Origin: Brevibacillus laterosporus DSM 25
GTDB lineage: Bacteria; Bacillota; Bacilli; Brevibacillales; Brevibacillaceae
DNA length: 64,000 bases
Reading direction: 5' to 3'
Assembly (NCBI RefSeq): GCF_002706795.1
Contig: NZ_CP017705.1
Span: 4,935,501 to 4,999,500, forward strand
Positions 15,101 through 25,400 of this stretch are shown here, piece by piece. The notes under the pieces are model-generated. The model had not been told where the DNA came from. It searched no databases and saw only the letters and a program-made list of their open reading frames with translations. Within the stretch, counting starts at the first letter, position 1. Each line of letters starts with the position of its first letter. A program made the position numbers and the translations under genes.

Positions 15101-17945
15101 CACGAATAATTCCTTCCGCTGCTTCTTCATTGGCAACCTGTACATACTCCATGGTGAAAGGAACTTCCTTATGTACACGTTGAATTGGTTCACCGTTTAC
15201 AAGCTCAAAGCTAGTTCGCAATATTTCATGACGAGCAATTAATTGCTGAAAAGCTTTCTCTATACGTTCTCTGTCTATCACCCCATCCAAAATCAAAGCA
15301 CTCGGCATATTATAGCTGATTTCCCCACCTGCTAACTGCCCCAGAATATAGAGTCGTTTTTGAGCGGATGAGACAGGATAATAAGGTTTTTCCTCCATAA
15401 TCGGTATGATTGAATAAGCCGTTTGCTCCATATTCTCAATGATCTGAGCCATCTGTTCGATCGTTGGATGTTGAAACACGTCTCTTAGCTGTATATTCTT
15501 TTGTAGCTCTTTCTGAATCGTAGACACCAAGGCTGTTGCTCGTAAGGAATGGCCGCCTCTTTCAAAAAAGTTATCTTTTATTCCAACCTGAGTTAACCCT
15601 AAAATCCCTTTCCAGATATCCTCTAATTTTTCTTCCAACAAGGTACGGGGTGCTACATACTCTTCTATTGGTAAGCTCTCCTCAACAGCAGGGAGCATTT
15701 TTCGATCAATTTTCCCGTTCGGAGTAAGAGGCATCTGGTCAAGTGATATACAATAATCAGGTACCATATATTCGGGTAATTTCGCCGACAGATTTTTGAG
15801 TAGCTCTTTTGCCTCAATTGGCTCTTTTGCTACGTAATACGCTGCTAAATATTTATTTCCATCCTTTATTCCATCCACAACAATTGCTTCGTTGATCTCT
15901 GGGAATGTTAACAGGGCATTTTCAATTTCTCCCAGCTCAATACGGAATCCTCTGATTTTTACCTGTTTATCTATCCGGTCTAAAAAATCAATATTTGCAT
16001 CTGGTAGCATCTTAACTAAATCGCCCGTGCGATACATTTGAGTACCTGGTACAAAAGGATTATCTACAAATTTTTCTCCAGTCAATTCTTCTCTGTTGAG
16101 ATATCCCTTCGACAACCCCTCTCCTGCTATACACAATTCACCTGGAACTCCAATTGGCTTGAGGTTGTTGAACTGATCCACTATGTACACCAATGTATTG
16201 GCTAAGGGTTTCCCAATCGGTACTGTAGCAACGTCTTCCTCGATAGAAGAGTTAATGGGATAGAAGGTGGTGAAGACAGTACCCTCTGTAGGACCATACA
16301 CATGTATGAGTCTTTCTGGTCCCAAATAATGAAATGCCTTTCTTATATGACTAACAGATGCACGTTCTCCTCCAAACAAAACTTTGCGGATGTTTTGAAA
16401 GCATGTTAGCTGATTATCTATCAGCGTATTAAAGAATGCGGTAGGTATATAGAAGACCGTTACATTCTGTTGCTCAATCACACTACTAAGTTTATGGAGG
16501 TCAAGCATATCTGTTTTTTTAATGAGGATGAGCTTTGCACCATGTAACAAAGCTCCGTAGATATCAAATACAGAGCCATCAAACACATAATTAGAAAGCT
16601 GTAGTAGTGTATCTTCTTCGCTAATCTCGATGTAATTTGTCTTCATTACCACTCTTGTAGCACTGAGGTGTCTGATTTGTGTACCTTTAGGTGTTCCAGT
16701 AGATCCAGAGGTATAAATTACATAAGCTACATCAGTAGCTTCTGCTACTGGCTCCAAGTTGGAACTATCTTCGCTGTATGCCTCTGAATCATCTAGTAAA
16801 ATGCACGTTCCCTCGAAATCTGCTCGCTGTTGTAAATGACTTTGCAATACAAATACCTTTGCTCCTGAATCTTTTAGCATGTAGCGAATACGATCATTCG
16901 GATATTCTGGATCAATCGGTACATAGGCTCCCCCTGCTTTTAAAATCCCGAAAATTCCGATGATCATTTCTAAAGAGCGTTCAACCATAAGCCCTACTAA
17001 TTGTCCTGTAGTGACCCCTTTGTTTCTTAGGGTTCTTGCTAATTGATTAGCCCTTTCATTTAGCTCTTTGTAGGTTAGTTGCTTATCATCTAAGACAATT
17101 GCCACCTGATCTGGTGTACGCTCTACCTGTTCCTCAAACAACTGTTGAATCGTTTTCTCTCTAGGATATGTGGTAGTCGTATTATTGAACGTAAGTAGAA
17201 GCTGTTCTTGTTCATCTTCTGATAAGAGATCAACTAGTTCTAATGAAAGGTCAAGATCAAATAACACAATGGATAAAATATGAGATAAGTGCCTTCCAAC
17301 TTGGGTAATCAGTTCATGATCATAACGATTTACGTTATAAATCGTATTTAATTGAAGAGAGCCATTTTCCAAATCGAATTGAAAATGGATGTCAAAAGCA
17401 GCGTGCTCCTCGAAATCTAGTGGATGAATCTCTTTTAATGACACGATGGTATTAATAATAGGGACACGATTTGAATCGTAATGTACATTCAGGTTATCTA
17501 TAAAATTCCAAAAGGGGAGACTCTGATGTTTCATCGCTTCACTGATGGATGATTTCATTTGGTTTAATAAAGATTTGAAAGTATTCTTGCTATGTACTTC
17601 ATTTTTCAAAAATAATAGCTGATTCGAAAGCGGTTGGGCATCATTTGAAGTTCGAATTCCTGGTACGCCCACAATGATCGTTTCTTGGCTAGTATATTTG
17701 GACAACAAGGTTTCTATACCAGCTAACAAGACCATGAAGATGGCTAACTGCGATCCGCCTGCTATGGAACTAATTCTTTGGAAAATCTGAGGTGGTAATG
17801 TACTGTAAATGCTATGGTAGCTGTCAGTATTTCTACTAGTAGTGGACGTTCTGTTATACGGGAGAATTACGATATGATCATCGGTATCGAACTTGCTACT
17901 CCAAAAAGCCTTTTCTTTTTCAAATAGAGCTTTCAATTGCATCAC
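8397..17945 (-). CDS. NRPS 2: modules 10-12 with thioesterase (Ile-Gly-Ser, release and cyclization), brevicidine-type
   Basis: A 3,182-residue cytoplasmic megaenzyme. Domain order: a truncated C-domain remnant (about 10-255), A10 (258-770), T10 (Ser near 798), C11-A11-T11 (843-1885), C12-A12-T12 (1886 to about 2925, carrier Ser near 2890), and a thioesterase (about 2940-3182) with GYSLGG and nucleophile Ser3016. A-domain codes give Ile, Gly, Ser; there is no epimerization domain. It receives the nonapeptidyl chain from NRPS 1, adds three residues, and the thioesterase is inferred to close a lactone with Thr9. The GTG at 17945 and ATG at 17942 are adjacent; GGAG overlaps the GTG, so the start is uncertain by a codon or more. 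It lies 167 bp after NRPS 1 on the same strand, with a strong hairpin in the gap. Confidence 0.95.
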   Translation of the reverse strand: MMQLKALFEKEKAFWSSKFDTDDHIVILPYNRTSTTSRNTDSYHSIYSTLPPQIFQRISSIAGGSQLAIFMVLLAGIETLLSKYTSQETIIVGVPGIRTSNDAQPLSNQLLFLKNEVHSKNTFKSLLNQMKSSISEAMKHQSLPFWNFIDNLNVHYDSNRVPIINTIVSLKEIHPLDFEEHAAFDIHFQFDLENGSLQLNTIYNVNRYDHELITQVGRHLSHILSIVLFDLDLSLELVDLLSEDEQEQLLLTFNNTTTTYPREKTIQQLFEEQVERTPDQVAIVLDDKQLTYKELNERANQLARTLRNKGVTTGQLVGLMVERSLEMIIGIFGILKAGGAYVPIDPEYPNDRIRYMLKDSGAKVFVLQSHLQQRADFEGTCILLDDSEAYSEDSSNLEPVAEATDVAYVIYTSGSTGTPKGTQIRHLSATRVVMKTNYIEISEEDTLLQLSNYVFDGSVFDIYGALLHGAKLILIKKTDMLDLHKLSSVIEQQNVTVFYIPTAFFNTLIDNQLTCFQNIRKVLFGGERASVSHIRKAFHYLGPERLIHVYGPTEGTVFTTFYPINSSIEEDVATVPIGKPLANTLVYIVDQFNNLKPIGVPGELCIAGEGLSKGYLNREELTGEKFVDNPFVPGTQMYRTGDLVKMLPDANIDFLDRIDKQVKIRGFRIELGEIENALLTFPEINEAIVVDGIKDGNKYLAAYYVAKEPIEAKELLKNLSAKLPEYMVPDYCISLDQMPLTPNGKIDRKMLPAVEESLPIEEYVAPRTLLEEKLEDIWKGILGLTQVGIKDNFFERGGHSLRATALVSTIQKELQKNIQLRDVFQHPTIEQMAQIIENMEQTAYSIIPIMEEKPYYPVSSAQKRLYILGQLAGGEISYNMPSALILDGVIDRERIEKAFQQLIARHEILRTSFELVNGEPIQRVHKEVPFTMEYVQVANEEAAEGIIRDFTRMFDLQSAPLLRVGLVELAQERHILLFDMHHIISDGTSMSVLIQEFARLYEGEVLPKQRIQYKDYASWQQQQIKSEWYQQQENYWLQAFSGELPVIQLPTDYTRPAVRSFEGNLLEFRIDKQTSEELKQLASQTGSTLYMVLLTIYTTLLGKYSGQEDIIVGTPIAGRPHADLESMIGMFVNTLAIRNYPRGEKTFYEYLQEVKETSLKAYENQDYLFEELVDKLDVNRDMSRNPLFDTMFVLQNLESKEQELEGLRITPYASEHTISKFDLTLHAMEDADTILCSFEYATTLYKKETIERMAKHFLQLIDGLLSNPHAKLSTIEMMTMQEKTLILETFNNTIVEDVEEQTIHQLFETQVQRTPDQVAVVYDGEQLTYREVNERANQLARTLRAEGIRSDQLVGILVERSLDMIIGLLGILKAGGAYVPIDPSYPEDRIRYMLEDAGATFVVVHSHLQDQIIFDGFNGKCIVMEEKASYHKDTSNLEPCNSPSDLAYVIYTSGSTGKPKGVMITHQAVVNLIHGITKRIDFAEGKSLLCVTTISFDIFVLETLLSLSKGVRVVLASENQQTDSQALRNVISEQQIDMIQMTPSRMQMLLSSVDGTDQVKCLQDVREIMLGGEALPISLVNALHEHTSACLYNMYGPTETTVWSSIGEVAVGQPVTIGKPLMNTQFYILSTDGHPQPIGVAGELCIAGKGLARGYWNRPELTTDKFVENPFIPGSKMYKTGDLAKWLPDGTIEYLGRIDHQVKVRGYRIELGEIEEQLRNMEEIQEAVVIAREDHAGVQHLCAYIVVEKQLTISELKIKLAYQLPNYMVPSYFIQLDKMPHTPNGKLNRKALPAPEDSSIHSGAEYVPARTWMESKLVQIWQEVLGLPKIGVKENFFDIGGHSLRATHLVAKIYKELNQNFPLRDVFQNPTIEQMAEILKGREKIAFTSIPIIDEREYYPVSSAQKRLYILSQLTGGEISYNMPDVIQIEGELDKERLEMVFRKLISRHETLRTNFELVNGEPMQRIHQNVEFSIEYTKANVAEVKGHIQNFVRTFDLEQAPLLRVGLIEITKDRHIMMFDMHHIISDGVSLGILIQEFISLYKGEELSPLRIQYKDYAVWQREGVLSEEMKRQEAYWLEVFKGEIPVLDLPTDYIRPAMQSFEGDTIEFIIDHKSRNGLRQIAAQTGSTLYMVLLAAYSTLLHKYTSQEDVIVGTPIAGRSHPDLEPIIGMFVNTLSIRTYPVGEKSFYEFVQEVKDTALGAYENQNYPFEELVDKLDVNRDLSRNPLFDTMFELKNVEQEELSIEGLQLSPYENNHAVSKFDLSWNAVEESERIVCLIEYATSLYKKETVERMGLHFVQLIEAIVNDPHAPLSSLQIITNQEKEQILGLFNDTTTDYAEEGTIHQMFENQVERTPDQVAVIYENSQLTYRELNERSNQLARTLRNEGVQAGHLVGIMAERSLEMLIGIFAILKAGGAYVPIDPGFPEERISYMLKDANMKLLVLQNHLRDRIPFDGKRINLQDEQMYSEDKTNLLPVNSSRDVAYVIYTSGSTGKPKGVMVEHHSVINRLMWMQNQYPIDETDIILQKTSITFDVSVWELFWWSMVGSKVCLLAVGGEKNPEQIVETIAKQGITTMHFVPAMLHAFLEYIEQCPRKDVRNKLHCLRQVFASGEALTPSQVTKFNQIVATVNQAKLTNLYGPTEATVDVSYFDCHADQEHAIVPIGKPIFNTQLYIVQNETNNLQPIGVAGELCIAGVGLARGYLNRPELTAEKFVMNPFTAGKTMYKTGDMARWLPDGTIEYLGRIDHQVKIRGYRIELGEIEALLLKIASVDEAVVTAREDHTGQKHLCAYFVAKQQLTVSELRSSLSQDLPTYMIPSYFIQLEQFPLTSNGKIDRKVLPSPEGKLHLGVEYEAPQTPMEVQLVEIWQEILGVSKIGRKDNFFELGGHSLTVLELVRKIYMNIRVEIPIRVVFEKPTIEGMAPEILRPIFEKNNRNPIMKLNEHGHVNVFCFPPAIGHGMAYIELAKLLENHCVTYGIDFIDEYTNDEDLMEQYVKIVTDVQDKQPYVFLGYSLGGNLAFEVAKAMELKGYMVSDIIMLDSIKRNGASEFSEDEAVKQVDALLEDMPEQYKHFVTPTFTHKIYSYAKYRDQLVNTGSVQANIHELIAKDSTKLNSEEGNCLSWRQATRSNYSEHQAKGIHEEMLDPEMIEENAKLVRHIVQKIIDETYAVSAHSTDRLR
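9131..12289 (-). other. Module 12: C-A-T, predicted Ser12
   Basis: LCL-type condensation domain (HHIISDG), then an adenylation domain whose specificity residues read DVWHFSLVD, the standard serine code, then a carrier domain GGHSLTV. No epimerization domain, so L-Ser, or the residue carried into lactone formation. Confidence 0.92.
12290..15418 (-). other. Module 11: C-A-T, predicted Gly11
   Basis: LCL-type condensation domain (HHIISDG), adenylation code DILQMGMVW (glycine), carrier GGHSLRAT. The adenylation core is nearly the same as that of module 6, which has the identical code. Confidence 0.92.
15419..17945 (-). other. Module 10: C remnant-A-T, predicted Ile10
   Basis: About 255 residues of C-terminal half of a condensation domain without the HHxxxDG site come first, then an adenylation domain with code DGFYLGVVF (isoleucine; Val or Leu less likely), then carrier GGHSLRAT. 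The active condensation domain for this step appears to be the one at the C-terminus of NRPS 1. The A10 core is clearly unlike the other eleven. Confidence 0.85.
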
Positions 17946-18022
17946 TCCAACTTTTTATTCACATATGAACGTAAACAATCGCGAGGTGTCATACTACCAC
18001 ATCCACACCCCTTCTCGAATTC

Positions 18023-18051
18023 GCAAAAAATGAATGAGTGCAAAAAATGAA
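18023..18051. repeat. Direct repeat of GCAAAAAATGAA in the NRPS intercistronic gap
   Basis: The 12-mer occurs at 18023-18034 and 18040-18051. On the minus strand the copies supply two TTTTTT runs just downstream of the intercistronic hairpin. Confidence 0.6.
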
Positions 18052-18055
18052 GGGT

Positions 18056-18092
18056 GAGCGTGTGCTATAGAACTCGCCTATAGCACACGCTC
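18056..18092 (-). promoter_or_regulatory. Perfect 15-bp hairpin between the two NRPS genes (possible partial terminator or processing site)
   Basis: Left arm 18056-18070 (GAGCGTGTGCTATAG) and right arm 18078-18092 are perfectly complementary, with a 7-nt loop. It begins 20 nt after the NRPS 1 stop. On the minus strand the first T6 run starts about 8 nt after the stem, later than in an ideal intrinsic terminator, so read-through into NRPS 2 is expected. I find no convincing promoter between hairpin and NRPS 2. Confidence 0.7.
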
Positions 18093-18112
18093 GTAAAAAT
18101 ATTCTTTTTTCC

Positions 18113-19471
18113 TTAGAAATCAAACTGAATGGATTCTACTAGGTCATGATTACTAGCCGAATTCTCTACTAAATCGAATTCCCCTAGCTTTTTGTCTGGA
18201 GTGCTAACAACCTCTGATAGTATCCGCACGAAATCATTTGCTAACTGTTCAATCATGTTTTTATTGAAAAGTTTTGTGCAATATTCGAATGCTCCTCTGA
18301 TCTCTCCCTCTTCTGTGCTTATTGACAATGTTAAGTCAAATTTAGCTACAGTATGGTCCTGCACATAAGGAGTAACGGATAACGATCCAATGGTTGCCTC
18401 CTGATCCTCTGTATTTTGCATGACAAACATTGTGTCAAAGAGTGGATTTCTGCTTGCATCCCGCTTCACATTCAGCTTTTCCACCAGTTCCTCTAAAGGA
18501 TACTCTTGGTTCTCAAATGCTTGTAACGTACGCTCTTTCACTTCTTCTAGGTATCCGTGGAATGTCTTATCCTTCTGCGGATAGTTACGGATTGCGAGCG
18601 TGTTAACAAACATACCGATAAGTGGTTCCAATTCTGCCGAGAGTCTTCCAGCTACAGGGGTACCAACAATGATATCCTCTTGTCCGCTGTACTTAGAAAG
18701 CAAGATCGTGTAGGTAGCCATGAGAAGCATGTATAATGTGCTTCCGCTATTTTCAGCCAATTGGTTTACTTGGTCTGCTAAAGCACGGTCAATTACAAAT
18801 TCATACTCGGCACCCTCAAAACTACGTACCGCAGGTCTCGGATAAGCAATCATTAAATCCAAGACAGGTAATGGACCAAAGAACTCACCAAACCAATAGT
18901 TCTCTTGTTGTTCATAGAGTTCGCTCTTGGCTCGTTGCTGCTGCCAAACCGCATAATCCTTGTACTGAAGTCGCAATGGGGACAATTCCTTGCCTTCATA
19001 CAGTTCGGTAACTTCCTGCATTAGGATATTCATCGAAACACCATCAGAAATGATATGGTGCATGTCATAGAGCAAGATATGGCGATCTGGCTCTATTTCG
19101 ATAAGGCCAACTCTAATTAACGGTGCGTGTTGAAGATCAAATTTCCGCACAAAACCGTTAATGTGTGCATCCACTTCTTCTTCTCTCGCTTGGATTTTCT
19201 CTACTGTAAACTCAACGTCTTTAGATATCCGTTGAACTACCTCTCCATCTACCATTTCAAAGCCTGTGCGTAATGTCTCATGACGATTAATCAATTGACG
19301 GAATGCTGTCTCTAGCTTCATCCAATCCAACTGACCTTCTATTGTCATTACACCCGGCATATTATAGCTAAGCTCTCCACCTTCAACGTGACTCAAAATA
19401 TAGAGACGTTTTTGGGCGGAAGACACTGGATAGTAGTCTTTTTCTTCTGCAAGAGGAATGGATATATAAGC
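18113..19471 (-). other. C-terminal condensation domain for module 10, on NRPS 1
   Basis: A complete LCL-type condensation domain (PVSSAQKRL start, HHIISDG active site) with no adenylation domain after it. It should join the Thr9 chain to Ile loaded on NRPS 2, so the C-A border of module 10 is split between two proteins. Confidence 0.85.
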
Positions 19472-22400
19472 GTGTTTCTCTGTATTGGCAATTCGATCAG
19501 CCATCTGCTCAATCGTCGGAATTTGGAATACATCTCTGAGTGTAATGCTTGTGTCTAATACTTGATGTATTTTCGCAACTAGGGTCGTAGCACGTAATGA
19601 ATGTCCTCCAATCTCGAAGAAATTCTCCGTGATTCCTACTTGGGATAACCCTAGTACTTCCTGCCAAATTTGGGCTAGCTTCTCTTCCACCTGGGTCCTA
19701 GGCGCAACGTATTCTCTTCCAGTCTTCAGACTTTCCTCTGGTGTTGGTAACGCTTTTCGATCTAGTTTACCGTTCGCGGTTAGTGGCATCCGCTCCAATT
19801 GTACGAAATAAGCTGGAATCATGTAGTCAGGCAACTGTTGCGATAATGCTCTTCTTAGCTCACTTACGGTCAGCTCACTATCTGCCACAAAGTAGGAGCA
19901 TAAGTATTTTTCGCCACTTTGGTCTTCATGTGCTATCACGATCGCCTCTTGCACAGATTCGATGTTTAGAAGCTGAGTTTCCACTTCTCCAAGTTCGATA
20001 CGATAGCCACGAATTTTTACTTGATGATCTATTCGGCCTAAATACTCAATATTGCCATCTGCAAGCCATCTCGCTAGATCCCCGGTCTTATACATGCGCT
20101 CACCAGGTACAAAAGGATTAGAAACAAATCGATCATTCGTCAACTCAGGACGGTTTAAGTAGCCTCGGGCTAATCCCTCACCAGCAATATACAATTCTCC
20201 CTTAACTCCTACAGGTTGCAGACGCAAATGTTCATCTAGAATGTAAGCAGATAAGGTTGGTATTGTTTTACCGATATTACTTTTCGCTTGAGAGATTTCT
20301 GCTTCTGTAATTTCCTTGTACGTGACATGTACTGTGGTTTCTGTTATTCCATACATGTTGATTAGCTTGATTTGTGGGTACTTTGCCTTCCAATCTTTTA
20401 ATAAGGCTGGACTTAACGCTTCTCCACCGAAAATCACATTTCGTATGGCCAACTCTTTTCTATTATCATTCGCTTCTTCCTGAAGCAATTGATAGAAATA
20501 AGTTGGTGTTTGATTTAATATCGTCACTTGCTGATCCTGAAGTAGCTGAAGGAATTGCTTCGGACTCTTGGCTGTTAACGGAGGCACAATAACCAATTTC
20601 CCACCGTATAAAAGTGCTCCGTACATTTCCCACACAGAGAAATCAAAGCAGAACGAATGGAATAACGTCCATGTATCAGAATTACTAAAATCAAACAAGT
20701 TTTTGCTGTTAAATAACAGACGAACCACGTTCTTATGTTCGATCAAGGTGCCTTTTGGCTTACCTGTTGTCCCTGACGTATAGATCACGTATGCTAGATG
20801 CCTTGGTCCAGATCGCAGTTCCAAATTAGAATGATCTGTCTGGTAGGATTGTTCGTCATCTAGTAATATAACTTTCTTATCAAAAGCTACTCGTCCTAGT
20901 AAATGTGACTGCAACAATAACAGATTCACATTTGAATCCTCCAGCATATAGGCAATCCGTTCTTCTGGATACTCCGGATCAATCGGTACATAGGCTCCCC
21001 CTGCTTTTAAGATAGCAAGCATTCCCACAACCATATCCAAAGACCGTTCAGCCATAATACCTACTAACCCATCTGCTTGAACACCTTGGGCTACTAATGA
21101 CCTTGCAAGTCGGTTTGCCTTCTCGTTTAGTTCACGATAAGAAAGCTGTTCCCCCTCGTATACAACTGCGATATGATCTGGCACAAGTGCTACCTGCTCT
21201 TCAAATAACTGATGAATTGCCTTCTCGCGTGGATAATCAGCCTGTGAATCATTAAATGTCTCAAGAATTGTAGTCTTTTCATTCGACGTAATCATCTCAA
21301 TGGAGGAAAGCTGTTCCTCTGGATTTGCAAGAACAGAATCGATCACTTGCATGAAATGTTCGACCAGTCGTTCTATTGTTTCGCGCTTGTACAGGGAGCT
21401 TGCAAAATCGAAGCTGCAAACGATGCTGTCCTCAAGCTCTTCTGCATTTAAAGTCAAATCAAACTTAGCTACTACAGGTTGTTCCCCATAAGGTTTTAGT
21501 TGCAAGCCTTCTATGAACAGATCTCCTTGCTCCGTGTTTTGCAACACAAACATTGTGTCAAACAGCGGGTTACGGCTTAAATCTCGTTTCACATCGAGCT
21601 TCTCAACTAGTTCTTCAAATGGATAATCCTGATTTTCAAAAGCTTGTAACGAACTGTCTTTGACCTCTTGCAAGTAAGCCAAGAAGGACTTATCAGCTTC
21701 TGGGTAATTACGAATGGCTAATGTGTTGACGAACATTCCGATGATAGACTCCAGATCAGCGTGCGGCCTTGCTGCAATCGGCGTACCTACAATAATATCT
21801 TCCTGGCCGCTTTGTTTAGAAAGCAGTGTTGTATAAACGGCAAGCAACACCATATACAAGGTAGACTCATTGTCGGCTGCTAGTTTTTTCAAACCTTCGC
21901 TTCTCTGTTTGTTAATTACGAATTCGACGGCTTCTCCCTCAAAGCTTCTGGATGCTGGTCGTTGATAATCAATTGGCATGTCTAAAACAGGTATTTCACC
22001 CGCAAAGACATCCATCCAATATGCTTCCTGCTTGCTCATCCACTCGCTGTGAATACCTGCTTGCTGCCAAGCTACATAATCCTTGTATTGGATTCGTAGT
22101 GGCGATAGCTCTTCTCCCCGATACAGCTGGACAAATTCTTGCATCAGAACGCCCATGGAAACGCCGTCAGAGATAATATGATGCATATCAAATAGCAAGA
22201 TATATTGATTCACATCGACTGCAAGTAAGCCCACCCGCAATAATGGAGCCTGCTTGAGATCAAACGAACGTACGAACCCTTCAATAATCGGTTCTGCTTC
22301 TTCAAGACTGGTTTCCCAATACTCCAGCTTAAATGACACTCCATCGTGTACTCGTTGCATAGGTTCCCCGTTGACGAGTTCAAAGCCTGTACGTAATGAC

Positions 22401-25400
22401 TCATGTCGCTGCGTCAATCTTTGGAACGCCGCTTCTACACGTTCCTTATCTAACGAGCCCTCTACCATCATAATGCCTGGCATATTGTAACTAAGCTCTC
22501 CGCCTTCAAGATGGCTCAGAATGTACAGTCTCTTTTGAGCGGAAGAAACCAAGTAGTACTCTCTTTCCTCTATAACAGGAATCGAGGCATACGTGATTTG
22601 CTCCATGCTAGCTATCAGTTGAGCCAGCTGTTCAATCGTCGGATATTTGAAAATGTCCCTTAGTGGTACAGCAACATCCATCTCTTTGTGAATCTTGGCA
22701 ACTAAAGTGGTTGCACGTAACGAATGTCCTCCCACATCAAAGAAATTCTCTTTCACTCCAACGGTTGAGAGACCAAGCACTTCTTGCCAAATCGATGCCA
22801 ATGTTGCTTCCACTGCTGTTCGAGGTGCGACATACTCGTTTCCAGTTTGAATGCTTTCTTCAGGCTCAGGCAAGGCTTTTCGATCAATTTTTCCATTTGG
22901 AGTCAGGGGCATTTGCTCCAATTGTACAAAGTAAGATGGAACCATGAATTCAGGCAGGACCTGACCCAATGCTTTTTTAAGTTCACTTACCCTCAGCTGA
23001 TCTTCAGAAACAAAGTAGGCGCACAGCTGATTTTGTCCAGCCTCTCCCTCTTTTACAATGACGATGGCTTCCTGAATCGGTGCTAGGTTCATTATCTGTG
23101 CTTCTACCTCACCAAGCTCAATCCGATAACCGCGGATTTTCACCTGATGATCCATACGACCTAAATATTCGATCTTGCCATTAGGTAGCCATCTAGCCAA
23201 GTCACCTGTTCTATACATCCGTTCACCGGCTACAAACGGATTATCTACAAATTTCTCCGCTGTAAGGTCTGGAAGGTGCAAGTATCCTCTAGCTAAACCG
23301 CTTCCCGCAATGCATAGCTCTCCTGCTACCCCAATTGGCTGAAGCTGATTGTGAGCACCGACGATATAGACCTGTTTATTTGCTATCGGGCATCCGATAG
23401 AAAGCTCCTGCTCTGCATTCGTAATCGATAGAGAAGTAGTGACTACACTGCTTTCTGTTGGACCGTATTCATTGCAGATCTCAATGTGTGGATTCATTTC
23501 CATCACTCTGTTAACTAGCGCCGAAACGATCTTCTCTCCCCCAACTACGATATTTTTTACAGACTTCAGATCTTTTGGACTCATCGTATCCACAATACTC
23601 CATAGGAAACTAGGTGAGCTTTGCAGATGTGTAATACTTTGTTCTGTAATAGCATTTTTAATAGCTACAGGGTCCTTGCTTTCTCCATCCGGTAACAAAT
23701 ACACCGTTGAGCCAGATATTAATGGACCAAATAAGTGTGTAAGGAATGGATCGAAAACAAATGGAGTAACCATCAGCACGCGGTGGTTTCGCGTAAACCC
23801 ATATGCATTTGCTTTCCAATGAATCGTATTAGCGATACTTGTGTGTTCGACCATAACACCTTTAGGCTTGCCAGTTGTTCCTGAGGTATAGATGACATAG
23901 GCCAAGTCGTTTTGTCCATGGATTGGCTCCAAATTAGAGCTCTCTTCCTGATAACTCGCAGAATCATCTAGAAGCACAAGCCTATCAGTAGCAAAGAAGG
24001 AAAGATACTCTTGCAAATGTTGTTGTGTAACTACCAACTTCGCACCTGCATCCTCTAGCATGTAGCGGATGCGGTCCTCTGGGTATTCTGGGTCAATCGG
24101 TACATATGCACCGCCAGCCTTCAAGATTCCAAGCATGCCGACGATCATTTCTGTAGAGCGTTCAGCCATAATGGCCACCAATTGATCAGCATGTACACCT
24201 TTCATTCGCAATGTTCTCGCTAGTTGATTTGCCCGTTCATTTAATTCAAGATAGGTTATTTGCTTATCTTGATATACAATTGCCAACTGATCTGGTGTGA
24301 GTTTTGCTTGCTGCTCAAACAATTGATGAATCATGTACTCCTGTGGATAAGCAACTGCTGTATGGTTGAATTCCTCAACGATCTGCTCTTTTTCTTGATG
24401 CGTTACTAATTCCACCGTGTTTAAAGCAATGGCTGGGTTATTAATCACCTGCTGCATAACATGAACAAAATGTCCCAGAATCCTCTCAACACCCGCTTGA
24501 TCATACATAGCAGCATTGTACTCAACGTGAATTCTAATCTCTTCACCAGGAATGACAATGAGATTAAAGTCATAGTTGGTTTGTTCTACCATCTTGACGT
24601 TCGTAACCTCAAATGCCGTTTCGTCATCTTTTCCTACCTGCTCCATCTGCTCTTCAACAGGATAGTTTTCAAACACCATGATATGGTTAATCAAATCCTG
24701 TTTTTGTTCTGTCAGAGCCTGAATCTCGTATAGTGGATGTGTGTCATATGCATGAGATGCTAAGGCTTTTTCTTGATTTTGCTTTAATAGCTCAGAGAAA
24801 GAAATCGTTCCCTCACAATGGATGCGTACAGGAATTGTATTGATAAACAAACCGATCATGTTCTCAACGTCTCGAATGTCCGCTGGTCTACCAGAAACTA
24901 CACTTCCAAAGACCACATCATCAGTTCCATTGTACTTTTGAAGCATCATGCCCCAAACGGTCTGCATTAATGTATTGATTGTAACCTGATGTTGTCTTGC
25001 TAGTGTGTTCATTTGTGCCGTCAGTTCTTTATCTACATCGCAGAAGCTCGTCCTAAATATTTGCTCAGCTTCTTTGCCTGGCGACTTCGCTTTTGGAACC
25101 ATCGTTTGTTGATCGTAACCTGCCAAATAAGTGCTCCAGTAGCTAGCAGCTTCCCTACTGTCTTGGCGTTCCAACCATTCAATATAGGCACTATATGGCG
25201 AGACTTCAGCCAATTGTGGTGCTCTATGTTGCAGAATGGCAAAGTAGCATTCAAACACTTCTGATGCAACTAAAGATAAGCACCAGCCATCCATTAAAAT
25301 ATGGTGGGAACTCCAGATAATTTTGTAATCTTCTTTTCCTATCCGAAGAACAGAAACACGCATTAATGCATCTTGACTTAATTCAAACCCTGTTTCCCTG

